Part shown: piece by piece, positions 8,700 through 18,582 of the stretch
Numbering within the stretch: position 1 is the stretch's first letter
Layout of the letters: every line of letters begins with the position of its first letter
Source: Bacillota bacterium
Lineage (GTDB): Bacteria > Bacillota > Clostridia > Tissierellales > MES13
Direction: 5' to 3'
Assembly (NCBI GenBank): GCA_009711765.1
Contig: VEND01000021.1
Location: 1-37,791 of the forward strand
DNA length: 37,791 bases
Program-made: the position numbers and the translations under genes
The notes under the pieces: generated by a model
The model's database searches: none
What the model was told of the DNA's origin: nothing
The model's input: only the letters and a program-made list of their open reading frames with translations

Positions 8700-8727
8700 A
8701 ATGGGATCTTATTAATAAGGTCCCATT
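8700..8727. repeat. Near-perfect 28-base inverted repeat
   Basis: AATGGGATCTTATT is followed directly by AATAAGGTCCCATT, its complement except for one G-U position. It follows the zinc-ribbon gene and may act as a terminator hairpin, but no T run follows it on the plus strand. Confidence 0.6.
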
Positions 8728-8763
8728 AAAAACTCTTAAATATTTGTACAGGAGTATTTACCC

Positions 8764-8862
8764 ATGGTTGCGTGGCAAGAACAGCTATTATTCTATCAAA
8801 AAGATTATCATGTAATAATTTCTAAAGAAGTTTTAGTGATTGAACTAACCATGAAAAAGTAA
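8764..8862 (+). CDS. Possible 32-residue small protein
   Basis: An ATG at 8764 follows GGAG (8751-8754) at a normal distance and opens a frame of 32 residues, MVAWQEQLLFYQKDYHVII and onward, ending at TAA 8860-8862. It has no membrane segment and resembles nothing I know. It may be a chance frame or a gene fragment. Confidence 0.25.
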   Translation: MVAWQEQLLFYQKDYHVIISKEVLVIELTMKK

Positions 8863-9049
8863 TTATATAACTAAGTTTACTAAATTTAAAATCTTTATAA
8901 AAGGTAGTCTTACTAAGGCTTTTGTTTTAAAAGAGCAAAGTAAAAAAATATAATAAATAATAAAGTGTGACAAAAAAATCGTTTTGAAAGTGATAATATG
9001 TAAGAAAATAGGATATATGCCTATAATACTTTATTCTAGGGGGACAACT

Positions 9050-10417
9050 ATGAAGAAAAAATTTATTATTACTTTTTGCTTTCTATTTTTTATAGCATTC
9101 TTATTTAGTGGTTGTACTAGTTCAGAGGAAAATATGAGTTATAAAGTTTCAGAGGACTTTGGATTATATGATTTTTATAATAAAATTGATAAGTCAGGGG
9201 AGAAGTTAGTAATAATATATGGTACAAAGGGAGATGAAAAAGAGACTGCTGATTTAAAATGGTATGGAGATTATATGAAAACTATAATGAGTATGTTCTC
9301 TGAAAATAGTAATAGCGATAATATTATAATAAAAAGTGATACAGAAGTTACAGATGCATTGATTAAAGAAAATAATATAGCTATTCTAGGAAAACCATCA
9401 TTAAATCAGGTTTTTAAAAAGTTTAATAATAAGTTTCCAATTCAAGTAAATAATAATCAATTAATTGCTGGAGATAAAATATTCAAAGGAGAAAAGGTTG
9501 CTTATCATTATTTATTACCTAATCCACTTAATTCAAAAAAGTATTGTTGGGTAAATGGTGCTTTGGATAATGATATTATAAGATATATCGGACATTCATT
9601 TTGGCATGAAGACTATCATATCAAAATAAATGAAAAAGAGGAATATAGGGGTGATTTTGAAAAATCAAAGGATGGATGGACATTAAGTCTTGGTGAAAAA
9701 ACAGTGAAAGATAATAACTTTTTAACAAAGGAAAGTAAGCATTTTAAATTTTATTACAGTCAACATAATACACATGTTGAAAAGGAAATAGATGATATAG
9801 TAAATAAAGCTGAGAAAAAATATAAGCAACTTTCTAAAAATTTGGGAGAATATGATGATAAGATAGAGTGTTATTTATTTATGGATTCAAAATTTTTAGT
9901 AAGGGGTATAGTTTATCCCTACGGTGAATTTTTAGGAGAAATTTATGAAGTACATAATAACTCTAAAAAGATTACTTCAAATAAAGAAAATACTTTGTTA
10001 AATAAACTTGGTTACAAAATATATAATATATTAGCACATAAAAATAAAAGACCACTCTCTAGATTTACTAATGATGGTTACTATTTATATCTTACAATTG
10101 ATAATGAAAGGGCTAAAAATATAGATATAGAGATAAAAAAGATATTAAGTACTGAAAAGTATATACCCTTAACATATCTATCTGAAAATATTATTGATTC
10201 TAGTTTAAATGAAAACATTGTAAATAAAGAAGAATACTCCTTTACAAAGTACATCATTAAAAAATATGGCATGGATAAATATAAGAAGTTTTATAGTTTA
10301 AATGCTTTTAATAATTTAGAAACATCTCTATATAAGGTTTATAATAAAGAACTTATGATACTTGAAGAAGAATGGCTTGACTATGTTAAGAATGCGGATG
10401 TTACAAATGAAAATTAA
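9050..10417 (+). CDS. Lipoprotein, possibly a degenerate peptidase-MA-like protein
   Basis: A 455-residue exported lipoprotein. The signal peptide ends in the lipobox LFSGC with lipidated Cys22. A middle domain, HFKFYYSQHNTHVEKEI near residue 235, resembles the start of peptidase-MA-like domains, and a later segment, NILAHKNKRPLSRFTNDGYYLYL, sits where HExxH and the helper Glu would be expected. The HExxH metal site itself is absent, so an active protease is doubtful. ATG 9050 is preferred because GGGGG lies at 9039-9043. The gene end overlaps the start of the M28 peptidase gene by 11 bases, which suggests coupled expression and a shared role outside the membrane. Confidence 0.6.
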   Translation: MKKKFIITFCFLFFIAFLFSGCTSSEENMSYKVSEDFGLYDFYNKIDKSGEKLVIIYGTKGDEKETADLKWYGDYMKTIMSMFSENSNSDNIIIKSDTEVTDALIKENNIAILGKPSLNQVFKKFNNKFPIQVNNNQLIAGDKIFKGEKVAYHYLLPNPLNSKKYCWVNGALDNDIIRYIGHSFWHEDYHIKINEKEEYRGDFEKSKDGWTLSLGEKTVKDNNFLTKESKHFKFYYSQHNTHVEKEIDDIVNKAEKKYKQLSKNLGEYDDKIECYLFMDSKFLVRGIVYPYGEFLGEIYEVHNNSKKITSNKENTLLNKLGYKIYNILAHKNKRPLSRFTNDGYYLYLTIDNERAKNIDIEIKKILSTEKYIPLTYLSENIIDSSLNENIVNKEEYSFTKYIIKKYGMDKYKKFYSLNAFNNLETSLYKVYNKELMILEEEWLDYVKNADVTNEN

Positions 10418-13400
10418 AAAAAGTTTATTACTAGTTATAATACTTATATTTTTAACAGGATGTAGTACTATAAGTTTAGAAAATTTTGATGGAGATAATG
10501 CTTATAAGCATATAAAGAAACTTTCTTCAAATGAATATGAAGGAAGACTTCCAGGTACAGAGGGAAATAAAAAAGCTACTAAGTACATAGAAAATGAATT
10601 TAAAAAAATTGGATTAAGACCATTTAAAAAGGAGAGTTACTTACAATCATTTAGAGCTATCTCACCTATATTAGGAGAAAAGGCTAGTTTAAAGGTTATT
10701 GATAAAAATGGACAAACTATAAAGGACTATAAACTAAGAAAAGATTTTACTGAAGTAACTATGGATTATGCAAAGGGAGGAAAGATTGTAGGTAAAGGAC
10801 TATATAATGAATCTTTTAATGACATTAAAACAAAGGATAAAATAATCCTTACCTCACAAAATCCCCACGAAGAAAATTTTAGTAAAATACTATTAAAGAA
10901 TCGTGTTAAAGCAGTTATAAGACCATCGAATAAAAATAATAAAGGAATTAAAAATAATAGATTTGTTAAAAGTGTGGTACTATATAAAAAGCAAGATGAA
11001 AAAATAAAAGGTGAATTCATAGATTTAATAGTAAATAAAAATTTATTTGATGAATTAGTTAGACTAAGTAAAGAGGGTAAAGAAATCAGTATAGATTTAG
11101 ATTTAAAATTCCCAGAGGTTGAAATGACTAATGTTATAGGTTATATCCCAGGAGAGGATAATAAACTAAAAAAAGAAACTATACTTATTAGTGCTCATTT
11201 AGATCATGTAGGGAAGGATCCTAATGGTGAAATATATAATGGAGCACTGGATAATAGTTCAGGAGTAGCTACTTTAATAGAATTAGCAAGGACTATAAAA
11301 GAAAGTAATATAAAACCTAAAAGGACAATAGTATTTGCTGCATTTAATGGAGAAGAAAGTGGTCTTCAAGGCTCAGAATATTATACAAGCTCAAGACCCT
11401 TTGATTTAATATTTACTAAGGTTATAAATTTAGATATGGTTGGTTCTAAAGAAAAGGTAAAATTAGAAATAAAAACTTCTCCATCCCAAAGTTCAAAGGA
11501 TAAAGGTGAAATTAAAGGAGTAGGATTAATAAATACTATTAGAGATTTAGCTAAGGAATTGAATATTAATTATAAGATAAATAAATATTCTTTTGATGGT
11601 GATCATTTTAGTTTTTCAAGTAAGGGAATTCCAGCTATCACTTTAACTAATAATTCAAAGAAACTTATACATACACCGGATGATGATATATCAAATATAG
11701 ATAAAAATAGACTAGATAAAGTAGGAAAGTTAGCTTTATCTATAGTTAATTATTATGCTTTAAATGCTAAGGATGTTAATAATATTAGTAATTTAGAGGA
11801 AAGAAAAATATTTTTTAAGAACTTCTTTATATTCTTACTAGTTTTATTATCTATTATTGTTTTATTTATACTACTTTATAAGTTAACTAGGAAAGAAAAG
11901 TTAAATAAATATTTTAGAAATAAACCTATATTTTCTACAATATTATTTCTATTATTCCTATTTTCTATATTAATTTTCAATAGTGATTATGAATATGAAA
12001 ATTTTAATAATACAAGGATGGTTAGTACTAATTTTTATGAGACTAAGCCATGGAAGGTATCTGATAAATTAACAACTAAAAAATTTTCAAATATAATTGA
12101 TATTGATTATGATAGGAAGTTAAGATGTATATTAGAGGATGAAAAAGAATTTTATTTACTTACACTAAATGATAAAGGTGAAGTTATTGAAAAAGAAAAT
12201 CTAAACCTTCATGGTGAAGATTTAAAAACTTATAATAAAGATATCTTTTATAAACAGGATAATAAGCTATATAAGTTAGATGAAAATAACAATAAACATA
12301 AAATCTTAGATAACGTTGAAGGATATAATATAGTACAAAATAAAGAATATCAATATATAATTACTTATAATAAAAACAAAATAAAAATTAAGGGTAAAGA
12401 TATAGAAAAAGAAATAAATGTAAATAATATATTAAATCTTAAGGCACAAATTGATGATAAGAATAGAATTTATATAGTTATTTTAAGAAGGAATAAAGAG
12501 CTCTATAATTTAGAGAAAATGTATATAAGTTCTAAAGGTAATATTTCTAAAATAAAAAAGGTTCATAAACTAACAAAGGAAAAAGACTTTAGATTCGGTA
12601 TAGATAAAGCAAGGGGATATATTTTTTATAAGAGAAATAAAAAAGATTATTACATAACTTTTTACTTAGGCAGAATAAATAGTTTACAAACTAAAGAGAA
12701 AAGATTAAAAGTTACAGGTGAAAATGGAATTGTTATAGATACTAAAGGATTACCTCAAATAAAAAAAGGTTATAATTCACAAGGGAAATTAACTGCCATA
12801 TATCATGGATTAGATAAATATAATCAAGGGTACATTAAATTACTAAGATTTTTTAATGGGGATATAACAGATAGAAAAACATTATATAATGATAAACAAA
12901 GAAATATAAAAAAGATATTGATTACAAGTAATGCAAATGATGAATATCTATTCTGGCAGGAAGGGAAAGATTCAAATATCTATGCTACTAGTTCAAATCC
13001 AGAGTTTGGTGAAGAACTATTAAAAAATAAAATATTAATAAGAATAGATAATATAATTCAAAATATTATACTAGCCTTTATTTTAGCACTTTTTAAATTA
13101 CATTGTATTCTACCAGCCTTTCTTATATTAGTACTACTAAGACTTATAGGAAAGGGTAGATTATTAGAAAAAATATGGGTTATGGTATTAGGAGTAGTTA
13201 TAAATATATTATTTGAAATATTTTTTATTACTAAAATTAATCAATTTATTTTCTCAAAAGAATATATAATTATTCCAATATTAATAGCTATACTAGCCTT
13301 AATAGTAGTTATCTTTTATAAGTATGAAAAGAATAATACTTCAATATTGAAGTTGTTTATAATTTTTATTATGATAAATTTTATCTTTATTACATCCCTT

Positions 13401-13463
13401 TATGCACCCTATAGTCAAGAGGGAGGACTAGAAAGAATACAACAAAATGAATATTTTAAATAG
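10407..13463 (+). CDS. M28 family metallopeptidase fused to a multi-span membrane module
   Basis: A 1018-residue lipoprotein-like membrane protein. The N-terminus has a signal sequence with lipobox LTGC (Cys19). A zinc aminopeptidase domain of the M28 family covers about 25-455, with likely metal ligands His264, Asp282, Glu317, Asp343 and His422 and catalytic Glu316 in FNGEESGLQGSEY. Two membrane helices follow (about 471-491 and 509-525). Next comes a 360-residue polar region of Lys/Asn-rich beta strands, perhaps a propeller, and then four or five membrane helices (about 887-1005). ATG 10407 is within the previous gene and has only a weak ribosome binding site, so translational coupling is likely. 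The long C-terminal extension is unusual for M28 enzymes, and its role is unknown. Confidence 0.8.
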   Translation: MKIKKSLLLVIILIFLTGCSTISLENFDGDNAYKHIKKLSSNEYEGRLPGTEGNKKATKYIENEFKKIGLRPFKKESYLQSFRAISPILGEKASLKVIDKNGQTIKDYKLRKDFTEVTMDYAKGGKIVGKGLYNESFNDIKTKDKIILTSQNPHEENFSKILLKNRVKAVIRPSNKNNKGIKNNRFVKSVVLYKKQDEKIKGEFIDLIVNKNLFDELVRLSKEGKEISIDLDLKFPEVEMTNVIGYIPGEDNKLKKETILISAHLDHVGKDPNGEIYNGALDNSSGVATLIELARTIKESNIKPKRTIVFAAFNGEESGLQGSEYYTSSRPFDLIFTKVINLDMVGSKEKVKLEIKTSPSQSSKDKGEIKGVGLINTIRDLAKELNINYKINKYSFDGDHFSFSSKGIPAITLTNNSKKLIHTPDDDISNIDKNRLDKVGKLALSIVNYYALNAKDVNNISNLEERKIFFKNFFIFLLVLLSIIVLFILLYKLTRKEKLNKYFRNKPIFSTILFLLFLFSILIFNSDYEYENFNNTRMVSTNFYETKPWKVSDKLTTKKFSNIIDIDYDRKLRCILEDEKEFYLLTLNDKGEVIEKENLNLHGEDLKTYNKDIFYKQDNKLYKLDENNNKHKILDNVEGYNIVQNKEYQYIITYNKNKIKIKGKDIEKEINVNNILNLKAQIDDKNRIYIVILRRNKELYNLEKMYISSKGNISKIKKVHKLTKEKDFRFGIDKARGYIFYKRNKKDYYITFYLGRINSLQTKEKRLKVTGENGIVIDTKGLPQIKKGYNSQGKLTAIYHGLDKYNQGYIKLLRFFNGDITDRKTLYNDKQRNIKKILITSNANDEYLFWQEGKDSNIYATSSNPEFGEELLKNKILIRIDNIIQNIILAFILALFKLHCILPAFLILVLLRLIGKGRLLEKIWVMVLGVVINILFEIFFITKINQFIFSKEYIIIPILIAILALIVVIFYKYEKNNTSILKLFIIFIMINFIFITSLYAPYSQEGGLERIQQNEYFK

Positions 13464-13485
13464 TAATGAAGAGGATGGTGATTTT

Positions 13486-14196
13486 ATGGGGGGAAGTATT
13501 ACTCAAATAAATCAAGACACATATTTATTAAGTGATAATAGTTCGAAATTATATTTAAATTCCACAGTTATTTTTACTAAAAAAGGACCTATTATTGTGG
13601 ATGTTTTTAGAGATAAGGAAATGTTTAAACAAATTTGTAATTTTATTAATTCAAAGGGGTGGGACAAGCCATTAGCAATAATATATACTCATTGGCATAT
13701 AGATCATACTTGTGGTAATCAATTATTTGAAAATAGTAGAATTATTTCTCATAAAGACACATATAGACATCTTAAAGATTTTATTAAAAATCATTTGAAG
13801 AGATTAAAAGAAAAAGGAATATTAGAAAATGATGTTATACCTTTATTACCCACAGAAACTTTTGAAAATGAAAATGTTTTAGATTTAGGAAATAAAACAT
13901 TAAGACTAATTCACTCACCAGGGCATACATATGATAGTATCCTTGTATATGACGAAGATGAAAGAGTATTAATAGCAGGTGATAATATTATAGGAAAAGA
14001 AGTTACATTTTTTATGCCACCTGTAATACCTCCTGATAAATTAGATGCAAATCATAAAGACTTAGAAAAAACTTTTGAAATAATTAGTACTTTGAATCCA
14101 CAAACAATTATTCCAGGGCATGGGAATCTAATTGGGGCTGAAAAATTACTTTCATACAACAAGAAAAGATATAAAGAATGTTTAGAAAAAATTTAA
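13486..14196 (+). CDS. MBL-fold metallo-hydrolase
   Basis: A 236-residue soluble metallo-beta-lactamase-fold hydrolase. It has the zinc-binding motif THWHIDH (His69, His71, Asp73, His74), SPGHTYDS with His147, AGDN with Asp166 and PGHG with His212, a complete two-metal site. The substrate is not predictable: family members hydrolyse thioesters, lactones and other esters. GAGG at 13471-13474 favours ATG 13486; an alternative ATG at 13447 would overlap the M28 gene by 17 bases. The close spacing suggests one transcript with the lipoprotein and M28 peptidase. No signal peptide is seen, so it acts in the cytoplasm. Confidence 0.8.
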   Translation: MGGSITQINQDTYLLSDNSSKLYLNSTVIFTKKGPIIVDVFRDKEMFKQICNFINSKGWDKPLAIIYTHWHIDHTCGNQLFENSRIISHKDTYRHLKDFIKNHLKRLKEKGILENDVIPLLPTETFENENVLDLGNKTLRLIHSPGHTYDSILVYDEDERVLIAGDNIIGKEVTFFMPPVIPPDKLDANHKDLEKTFEIISTLNPQTIIPGHGNLIGAEKLLSYNKKRYKECLEKI

Positions 14197-14266
14197 TTTC
14201 ATTAGAAGCTATATGGCATATTAGAATAATACAAACGCTTAATTTTATTTAAAAAGGAGGATAATA

Positions 14267-14700
14267 ATGAGTGAAAAGGAAGTGAAACTTACAAATGCTT
14301 GTCCTATTTTAATTTCTGAAGATATTAAGAAAACAATAAAATATTATGTTGAAAACTTGGATTTACATATGCAAAGCATTATGAACATATTGAAAGCTTT
14401 GCAGCTTTGTATAGAGATTCAGTTGAATTAGTAGTTGTACAATCTAAATTTGGAAATGTTAAATCAAATACCAAAAGATATGGTTCAGGATATGATGTGT
14501 ATATTGATCCTGATATAGTTAAGGGAGTAGATATTTTATATCAAGAATTTGTTTCAAAGGGTGTTAAAATAGCTTCAAAACCAAGTAAAACAGATTATGG
14601 AAGTTATGAGTTTGTTTTAGAAGATATTGATGGTAGGTTAATTGGAATAGGGAGAATATATGATTATAATACTTTTTTTCTAGATTCAGATAGAAAATAG
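14267..14700 (+). pseudogene. VOC/glyoxalase-family protein gene with a single-base frameshift
   Basis: ATG 14267 after AAGGAGG (14254-14260) opens a frame reading MSEKEVKLTNACPILISEDI and on to YYVENLD. Near 14360-14366 the frame must shift to continue as LGFTYAKHYEHIESFAALYR and then the frame ending at 14700. The total of 434 bases is one short of a multiple of three, which fits loss of one base. The pattern of paired strands, with YGSGYDVYIDPD and a C-terminal DIDGRLIGIGRI, is that of glyoxalase/bleomycin-resistance-like (VOC) proteins. The gene is probably inactive unless the base loss is a sequencing error. Confidence 0.75.
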
Positions 14701-14797
14701 TTGAAATTTTATATTAATGTAGTTTTTAAAAATGTAACAGTTTATGTAAGGATAAAAAAATAAGACGAGTTTGTAATTATATTGGAGGGATAATATA

Positions 14798-15652
14798 TTG
14801 GGGATAGTAGAAAATAAAGCAAAAAGTGCTTTGCATAAGTTAAAAAGACGTAGTTTGCCTTATAAGTATGATTTAAACGTATATAGAGGGTGTAGTCATG
14901 GATGTAAATATTGTTATGCAGAAAGTAGTCATAAATATTTAACAAAGAAAAACTTTAATAAAGATATTTATGTTAAATCAAATATTAGTGACATATTAGA
15001 AAAAGAATTATCTTCACCTAATTGGAATAATGAAATTATTAATATTGGTGGTGTATGTGATAGTTATCAGAATATAGAAAAAGACTATCAGCTAATGCGT
15101 GAGATTTTAAAACTTATGATAAAATATAAAAATCCAGTAATCATTAGTACTAAATCTAATTTGATTTTACGAGACTTAGATTTAATTGATAAATTAGCAA
15201 ATCTAACATATGTAAATATAGCTATGTGTATCACTTCAAGTAATTCTAATGTATCAAAACGTGTTGAACCGGGAGCTAGTTTACCAAAAGAAAGATATAA
15301 AGCTTTATGTGAAATATCAAAATCTAAGGCTTTTACAGGTTTTCATTTAATGCCGATATTACCCTTTTTAGCCGATGATAAAGATTCTTTAGAAACTTTA
15401 GTAAAGTGGGCTTCTCAGGCAAAAGCAGATTATATGCTAACTGGAATGTTATATTTAACTGGTGGGATAAAGAAAAGGTACTTATCGTTTATTAAGGATA
15501 CTTACCCAGAATATTTAGAATCATATTCTACTTTATATCCTAAAGGTGGAGCAAATAAAGATTATAAAAGTAAAATCCATAATTTTTTAAAAAGTATGAG
15601 AAATAAGTACAATGTAAATAATAGTTACTCTATATTTCTTCCTAAAAACTAG
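14798..15652 (+). CDS. SPL-family radical SAM protein
   Basis: A 284-residue cytoplasmic enzyme. The radical SAM cluster motif CxxxCxxC appears as GCSHGCKYCYA (Cys32, Cys36, Cys39), within the VYRGC context typical of SPL-like proteins related to spore photoproduct lyase. STKSNLILRDLDLI and FHLMPILPFLADD correspond to later barrel strands. It is shorter than genuine SplB (about 340 residues), and assignment as the spore repair enzyme itself is not supported. TTG 14798 is chosen because GGAGGG lies at 14784-14789. The MutS-like gene follows after about 50 bases, and cotranscription is possible. Confidence 0.8.
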   Translation: MGIVENKAKSALHKLKRRSLPYKYDLNVYRGCSHGCKYCYAESSHKYLTKKNFNKDIYVKSNISDILEKELSSPNWNNEIINIGGVCDSYQNIEKDYQLMREILKLMIKYKNPVIISTKSNLILRDLDLIDKLANLTYVNIAMCITSSNSNVSKRVEPGASLPKERYKALCEISKSKAFTGFHLMPILPFLADDKDSLETLVKWASQAKADYMLTGMLYLTGGIKKRYLSFIKDTYPEYLESYSTLYPKGGANKDYKSKIHNFLKSMRNKYNVNNSYSIFLPKN

Positions 15653-15701
15653 ATTTATGAACTAATACTATTTATTTATACTTTAAAGAGGTGATTTAAA
15701 T

Positions 15702-17522
15702 TTGATAAACCCTTCTGATTTATATAAAAGAAGAATCGATTTTTATTCTAAGTTAGCCCCTAGGATATTAAAGCATATGGATTTAGTTGGCTATATTAGA
15801 CTTATAATAGTAGTTATTACTATTATAAGTGGTGTGTATTTCTTTAGAGATACTAGTGATTATATATCCTTTGGGATAATAATTTGTAATATAGCTTTAT
15901 TTATATATGCTGTTAATTTTCATAATAAATTAAAAAATTATCACAAGCATATATGTATTTTAAAGAAAATAAATGAAATGTCTATTGATAGATTAAAGGG
16001 GAAATGGACTGATTTTAGTGATAAAGGGGAAGAGTTTATAGATGAATTTCATAGTTTTTCTAAGGATTTAGATATTTTTGGAAAAGGTTCTCTTTATCAA
16101 TGGATTAATTCTACAACAACCTATATGGGAAGAACAAAGCTTGCTAATATATTAACAAATCCAACAAAGGAAAAGGATGAAATTGAAAAAAGACAAAAGG
16201 CTATAAGGGAACTATCAAAGAAAAGATGGTGGAGACAAAGATTACAAGCAGAAAGTATGTTAGTTTTAGAAAAAAATAATGGTAGAGATAAAAGTAATAA
16301 AGATTTGTTAAAATGGGCAGTAGCTAAAAATTCAATTTATCTAAATCCTTATGTAAAATTTATAATAAGATTATTACCTATAATTACAGTAATTACATTT
16401 ATATTATCAATTAATGACTATATTCCATTTAAGTTAGCATTGTTACTTATTATTATGCAATTTTTAATGCTTTTAGCAAATGCAAAAGAATTTAGCAAAC
16501 AATTTGATTTAGTTTTTAAATATAAAAATAGTATAAAAGCATATGAAAAAATTATAGATCACTTTGAAAAAGGTAACTTTAAATCCCAATACATAATGAG
16601 TTTAAAAGATAAGCTAAGAAATGAAGTCGGTTTAATAGCCAGTAGACAACTAAAAAATTTAGATAAATTAGTAGAAAGAACTTTATATAGAAAAAATATG
16701 TTGTTTTTTCCTATAAACATAATAACTCTTTGGGATTATCAGTGCATGATTAAATTAGAGCAATGGAAAAAACAATCAGGATTAAGTATAAAGAGTTGGT
16801 TAGATGTAATAGGGGAGATTGAAGCACTTTCTAGTTTAGCTATTATAGATTATGATAATCCTAAATGGACAAAACCAACTATAACAGATAAAAGATCTGT
16901 TTTAAATGCAAAACATTTAGGTCATCCACTATTAACTAATAAAAGAGTATGTAACGATATTAATTTAAATGATCCAACTAAAATATTATTAATAACAGGT
17001 TCTAATATGTCAGGTAAAAGTACATTGTTAAGAACTGTTGGTATTAATTTAGTACTTGCATATACTGGTTCGGTTGTATGTACTAAATATATGAGATGTT
17101 CAATTATGAATATAAAGACATGTATGAGAACTAATGATAATTTAGAAAGAGGGATATCTTCATTCTATGCAGAATTACAAAGGATTAAAGTAATAATTAA
17201 AGAATTGAAAAAAGATAAGGAAGTATTTTTTTTACTGGATGAGATATTTAAAGGAACAAATTCCTATGATCGTCACATAGGAGCTAAAATGGTAATGAAA
17301 CAATTACTTAAAAATAAAGCTATGGGATTAGTCTCAACCCATGATTTAGAATTAGGAGATTTAGAAAAGGAGAGTAAAGGTAAAATTAAAAACTATCATT
17401 TCCAAGAAAATTATAAAAATAATAGTATATATTTTGATTATAAGCTTAGAAAGGGTATTTCTAAAACAAGAAATGCATTGTATCTTATCAAAATGGCTGG
17501 AATTGAGATAGATGAAACATAA
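15702..17522 (+). CDS. Membrane-associated MutS-like ATPase
   Basis: A 606-residue protein with the MutS domain V ATPase at its C-terminus: Walker A GSNMSGKST (residues 433-441), Walker B VFFLLDEIFKGTN with Asp513 and Glu514, and switch His547 in STHDLE. Four hydrophobic segments (about 31-47, 55-73, 220-237 and 243-259) suggest membrane attachment. The mismatch-recognition domain I of true MutS is absent, so a role in mismatch repair is unlikely. The family is widespread in Firmicutes and Bacteroidetes without a settled function. GAGGTG at 15689-15694 supports the TTG start at 15702. The GNAT pseudogene begins 46 bases downstream. Confidence 0.8.
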   Translation: MINPSDLYKRRIDFYSKLAPRILKHMDLVGYIRLIIVVITIISGVYFFRDTSDYISFGIIICNIALFIYAVNFHNKLKNYHKHICILKKINEMSIDRLKGKWTDFSDKGEEFIDEFHSFSKDLDIFGKGSLYQWINSTTTYMGRTKLANILTNPTKEKDEIEKRQKAIRELSKKRWWRQRLQAESMLVLEKNNGRDKSNKDLLKWAVAKNSIYLNPYVKFIIRLLPIITVITFILSINDYIPFKLALLLIIMQFLMLLANAKEFSKQFDLVFKYKNSIKAYEKIIDHFEKGNFKSQYIMSLKDKLRNEVGLIASRQLKNLDKLVERTLYRKNMLFFPINIITLWDYQCMIKLEQWKKQSGLSIKSWLDVIGEIEALSSLAIIDYDNPKWTKPTITDKRSVLNAKHLGHPLLTNKRVCNDINLNDPTKILLITGSNMSGKSTLLRTVGINLVLAYTGSVVCTKYMRCSIMNIKTCMRTNDNLERGISSFYAELQRIKVIIKELKKDKEVFFLLDEIFKGTNSYDRHIGAKMVMKQLLKNKAMGLVSTHDLELGDLEKESKGKIKNYHFQENYKNNSIYFDYKLRKGISKTRNALYLIKMAGIEIDET

Positions 17523-17567
17523 AAAGGAATTAATTAAATTAAAAGAGATTAATGTAGGTGATAAGTA

Positions 17568-18464
17568 ATGGATAAAGAGCAATTAAATGAAAGTAATATT
17601 GGACGTTTTATCACGTTAAATAATCAATTATCCTATGAAGATCCATATGTATTAAAGAAAACAAAAGAAGTATTTTTAGAAGAAAATCAATATAATTTTA
17701 AAAATGGGAATTTATTAATCTTTGTATTAACACATAAAAGAGAAGATATTGGGTTTATTAAGTTCCAATGTAAAAATAGAATTATTTTTATCGATAAATT
17801 GTTTGTAAAAAGGAAATATCGAGACTTTGAAGCATATGAGATGTTATTAAACATAAATGATATATTTACTGAAAATAGAATTTTCAAGTATATAAAGTAT
17901 ATTGGAGTTAACGATAAACCAAAATTAATAGATGCTTTAAAATTCCATAGTTTTTTTATGGAAAAAGAACATATACAAATGGAAAAACCTTTGTCTAGTA
18001 AACATGAAGATTTAAATATTGACCTTTTTAAAAAATCTTTTCATGAAGTTAAAGATAAAAAGTGGATATATAATTTTATGAAAGAATGTATGATACCAGT
18101 CAAATTTAATTATAGTTATGAAGAAATACTACAAATTACAAAAGATAGTGATGATCTATAATTTATTTTTTATAAAGAGAATAAACCCTTAGGATTTATT
18201 ATAGCCCATATAAATGAACAAAGAAATAAACAACAAAATAAAAAGGTGATATACATTGAAGAAGTGGGAATATTTAAACAATTTAGAAATAAAGGATATG
18301 GAAAACAAATAATAAAATTTATTATTAATAAAGGTAAAGACAAGGGAATGAAATTAGCTAGATTACATGTTTATAGAGACAATGAAGTTGCACATAAAAT
18401 ATATAAGAAATTAGGATTTTTTAAAGTAAAAAGTATAGGACACTGGATAAACAAAAGTAATTAA
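17568..18464 (+). pseudogene. GNAT-type acetyltransferase gene interrupted by an in-frame stop
   Basis: ATG 17568 opens a 197-residue frame, poorly conserved but GNAT-like. It ends at TAA 18159-18161, and the same frame continues without a gap (FIFYKENKPLGFIIAHINEQ) to a stop at 18464. The second part has a clear acetyl-CoA-binding motif, VGIFKQFRNKGYGKQIIKF, and a typical YKKLGF near the end. Without the stop the product would be 298 residues, the size of a two-domain GNAT protein. A nonsense mutation is the simplest reading. A separate start for the second part (for example GTG 18246) lacks the first strands of the domain. Confidence 0.75.
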
Positions 18465-18522
18465 AAACGAAGCAAATATTAAAAAATTGTCATAGATAGA
18501 TATATATAAATGAAAATAACTA

Positions 18523-18551
18523 TTGACTAATAAAGTGTTAACGTGTAAAAT
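18523..18551 (+). promoter_or_regulatory. Sigma-A-type promoter for the glycine riboswitch transcript
   Basis: TTGACT at 18523-18528 and TAAAAT at 18546-18551 are separated by exactly 17 bases. Transcription would start just upstream of the riboswitch aptamers. Confidence 0.75.
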
Positions 18552-18582
18552 ATATATACAAATTAATTATGAGTGGATGAAG

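Larger units (their letters stand above)
8638..9049. other. Intergenic region with a palindrome and a possible small ORF
   Basis: The gap holds the 28-base inverted repeat at 8700-8727 and a possible 32-codon frame at 8764-8862. The remaining sequence up to the lipoprotein gene is AT-rich with no further clear signal. Confidence 0.45.

Noticed and set aside
10081-11020. Minus-strand reading frames opposite the lipoprotein and M28 genes
   Set aside because: They lack ribosome binding sites and recognisable domains and lie opposite clearly conserved coding sequence.
14798-15652. Spore photoproduct lyase splB
   Set aside because: The radical SAM motif fits the wider SPL-like family, but the protein is short and the context does not support the specific repair enzyme.
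15702-17522. Mismatch repair mutS or mutS2
   Set aside because: Only the ATPase domain is shared; there are membrane helices, no mismatch-binding domain and no Smr nuclease domain.
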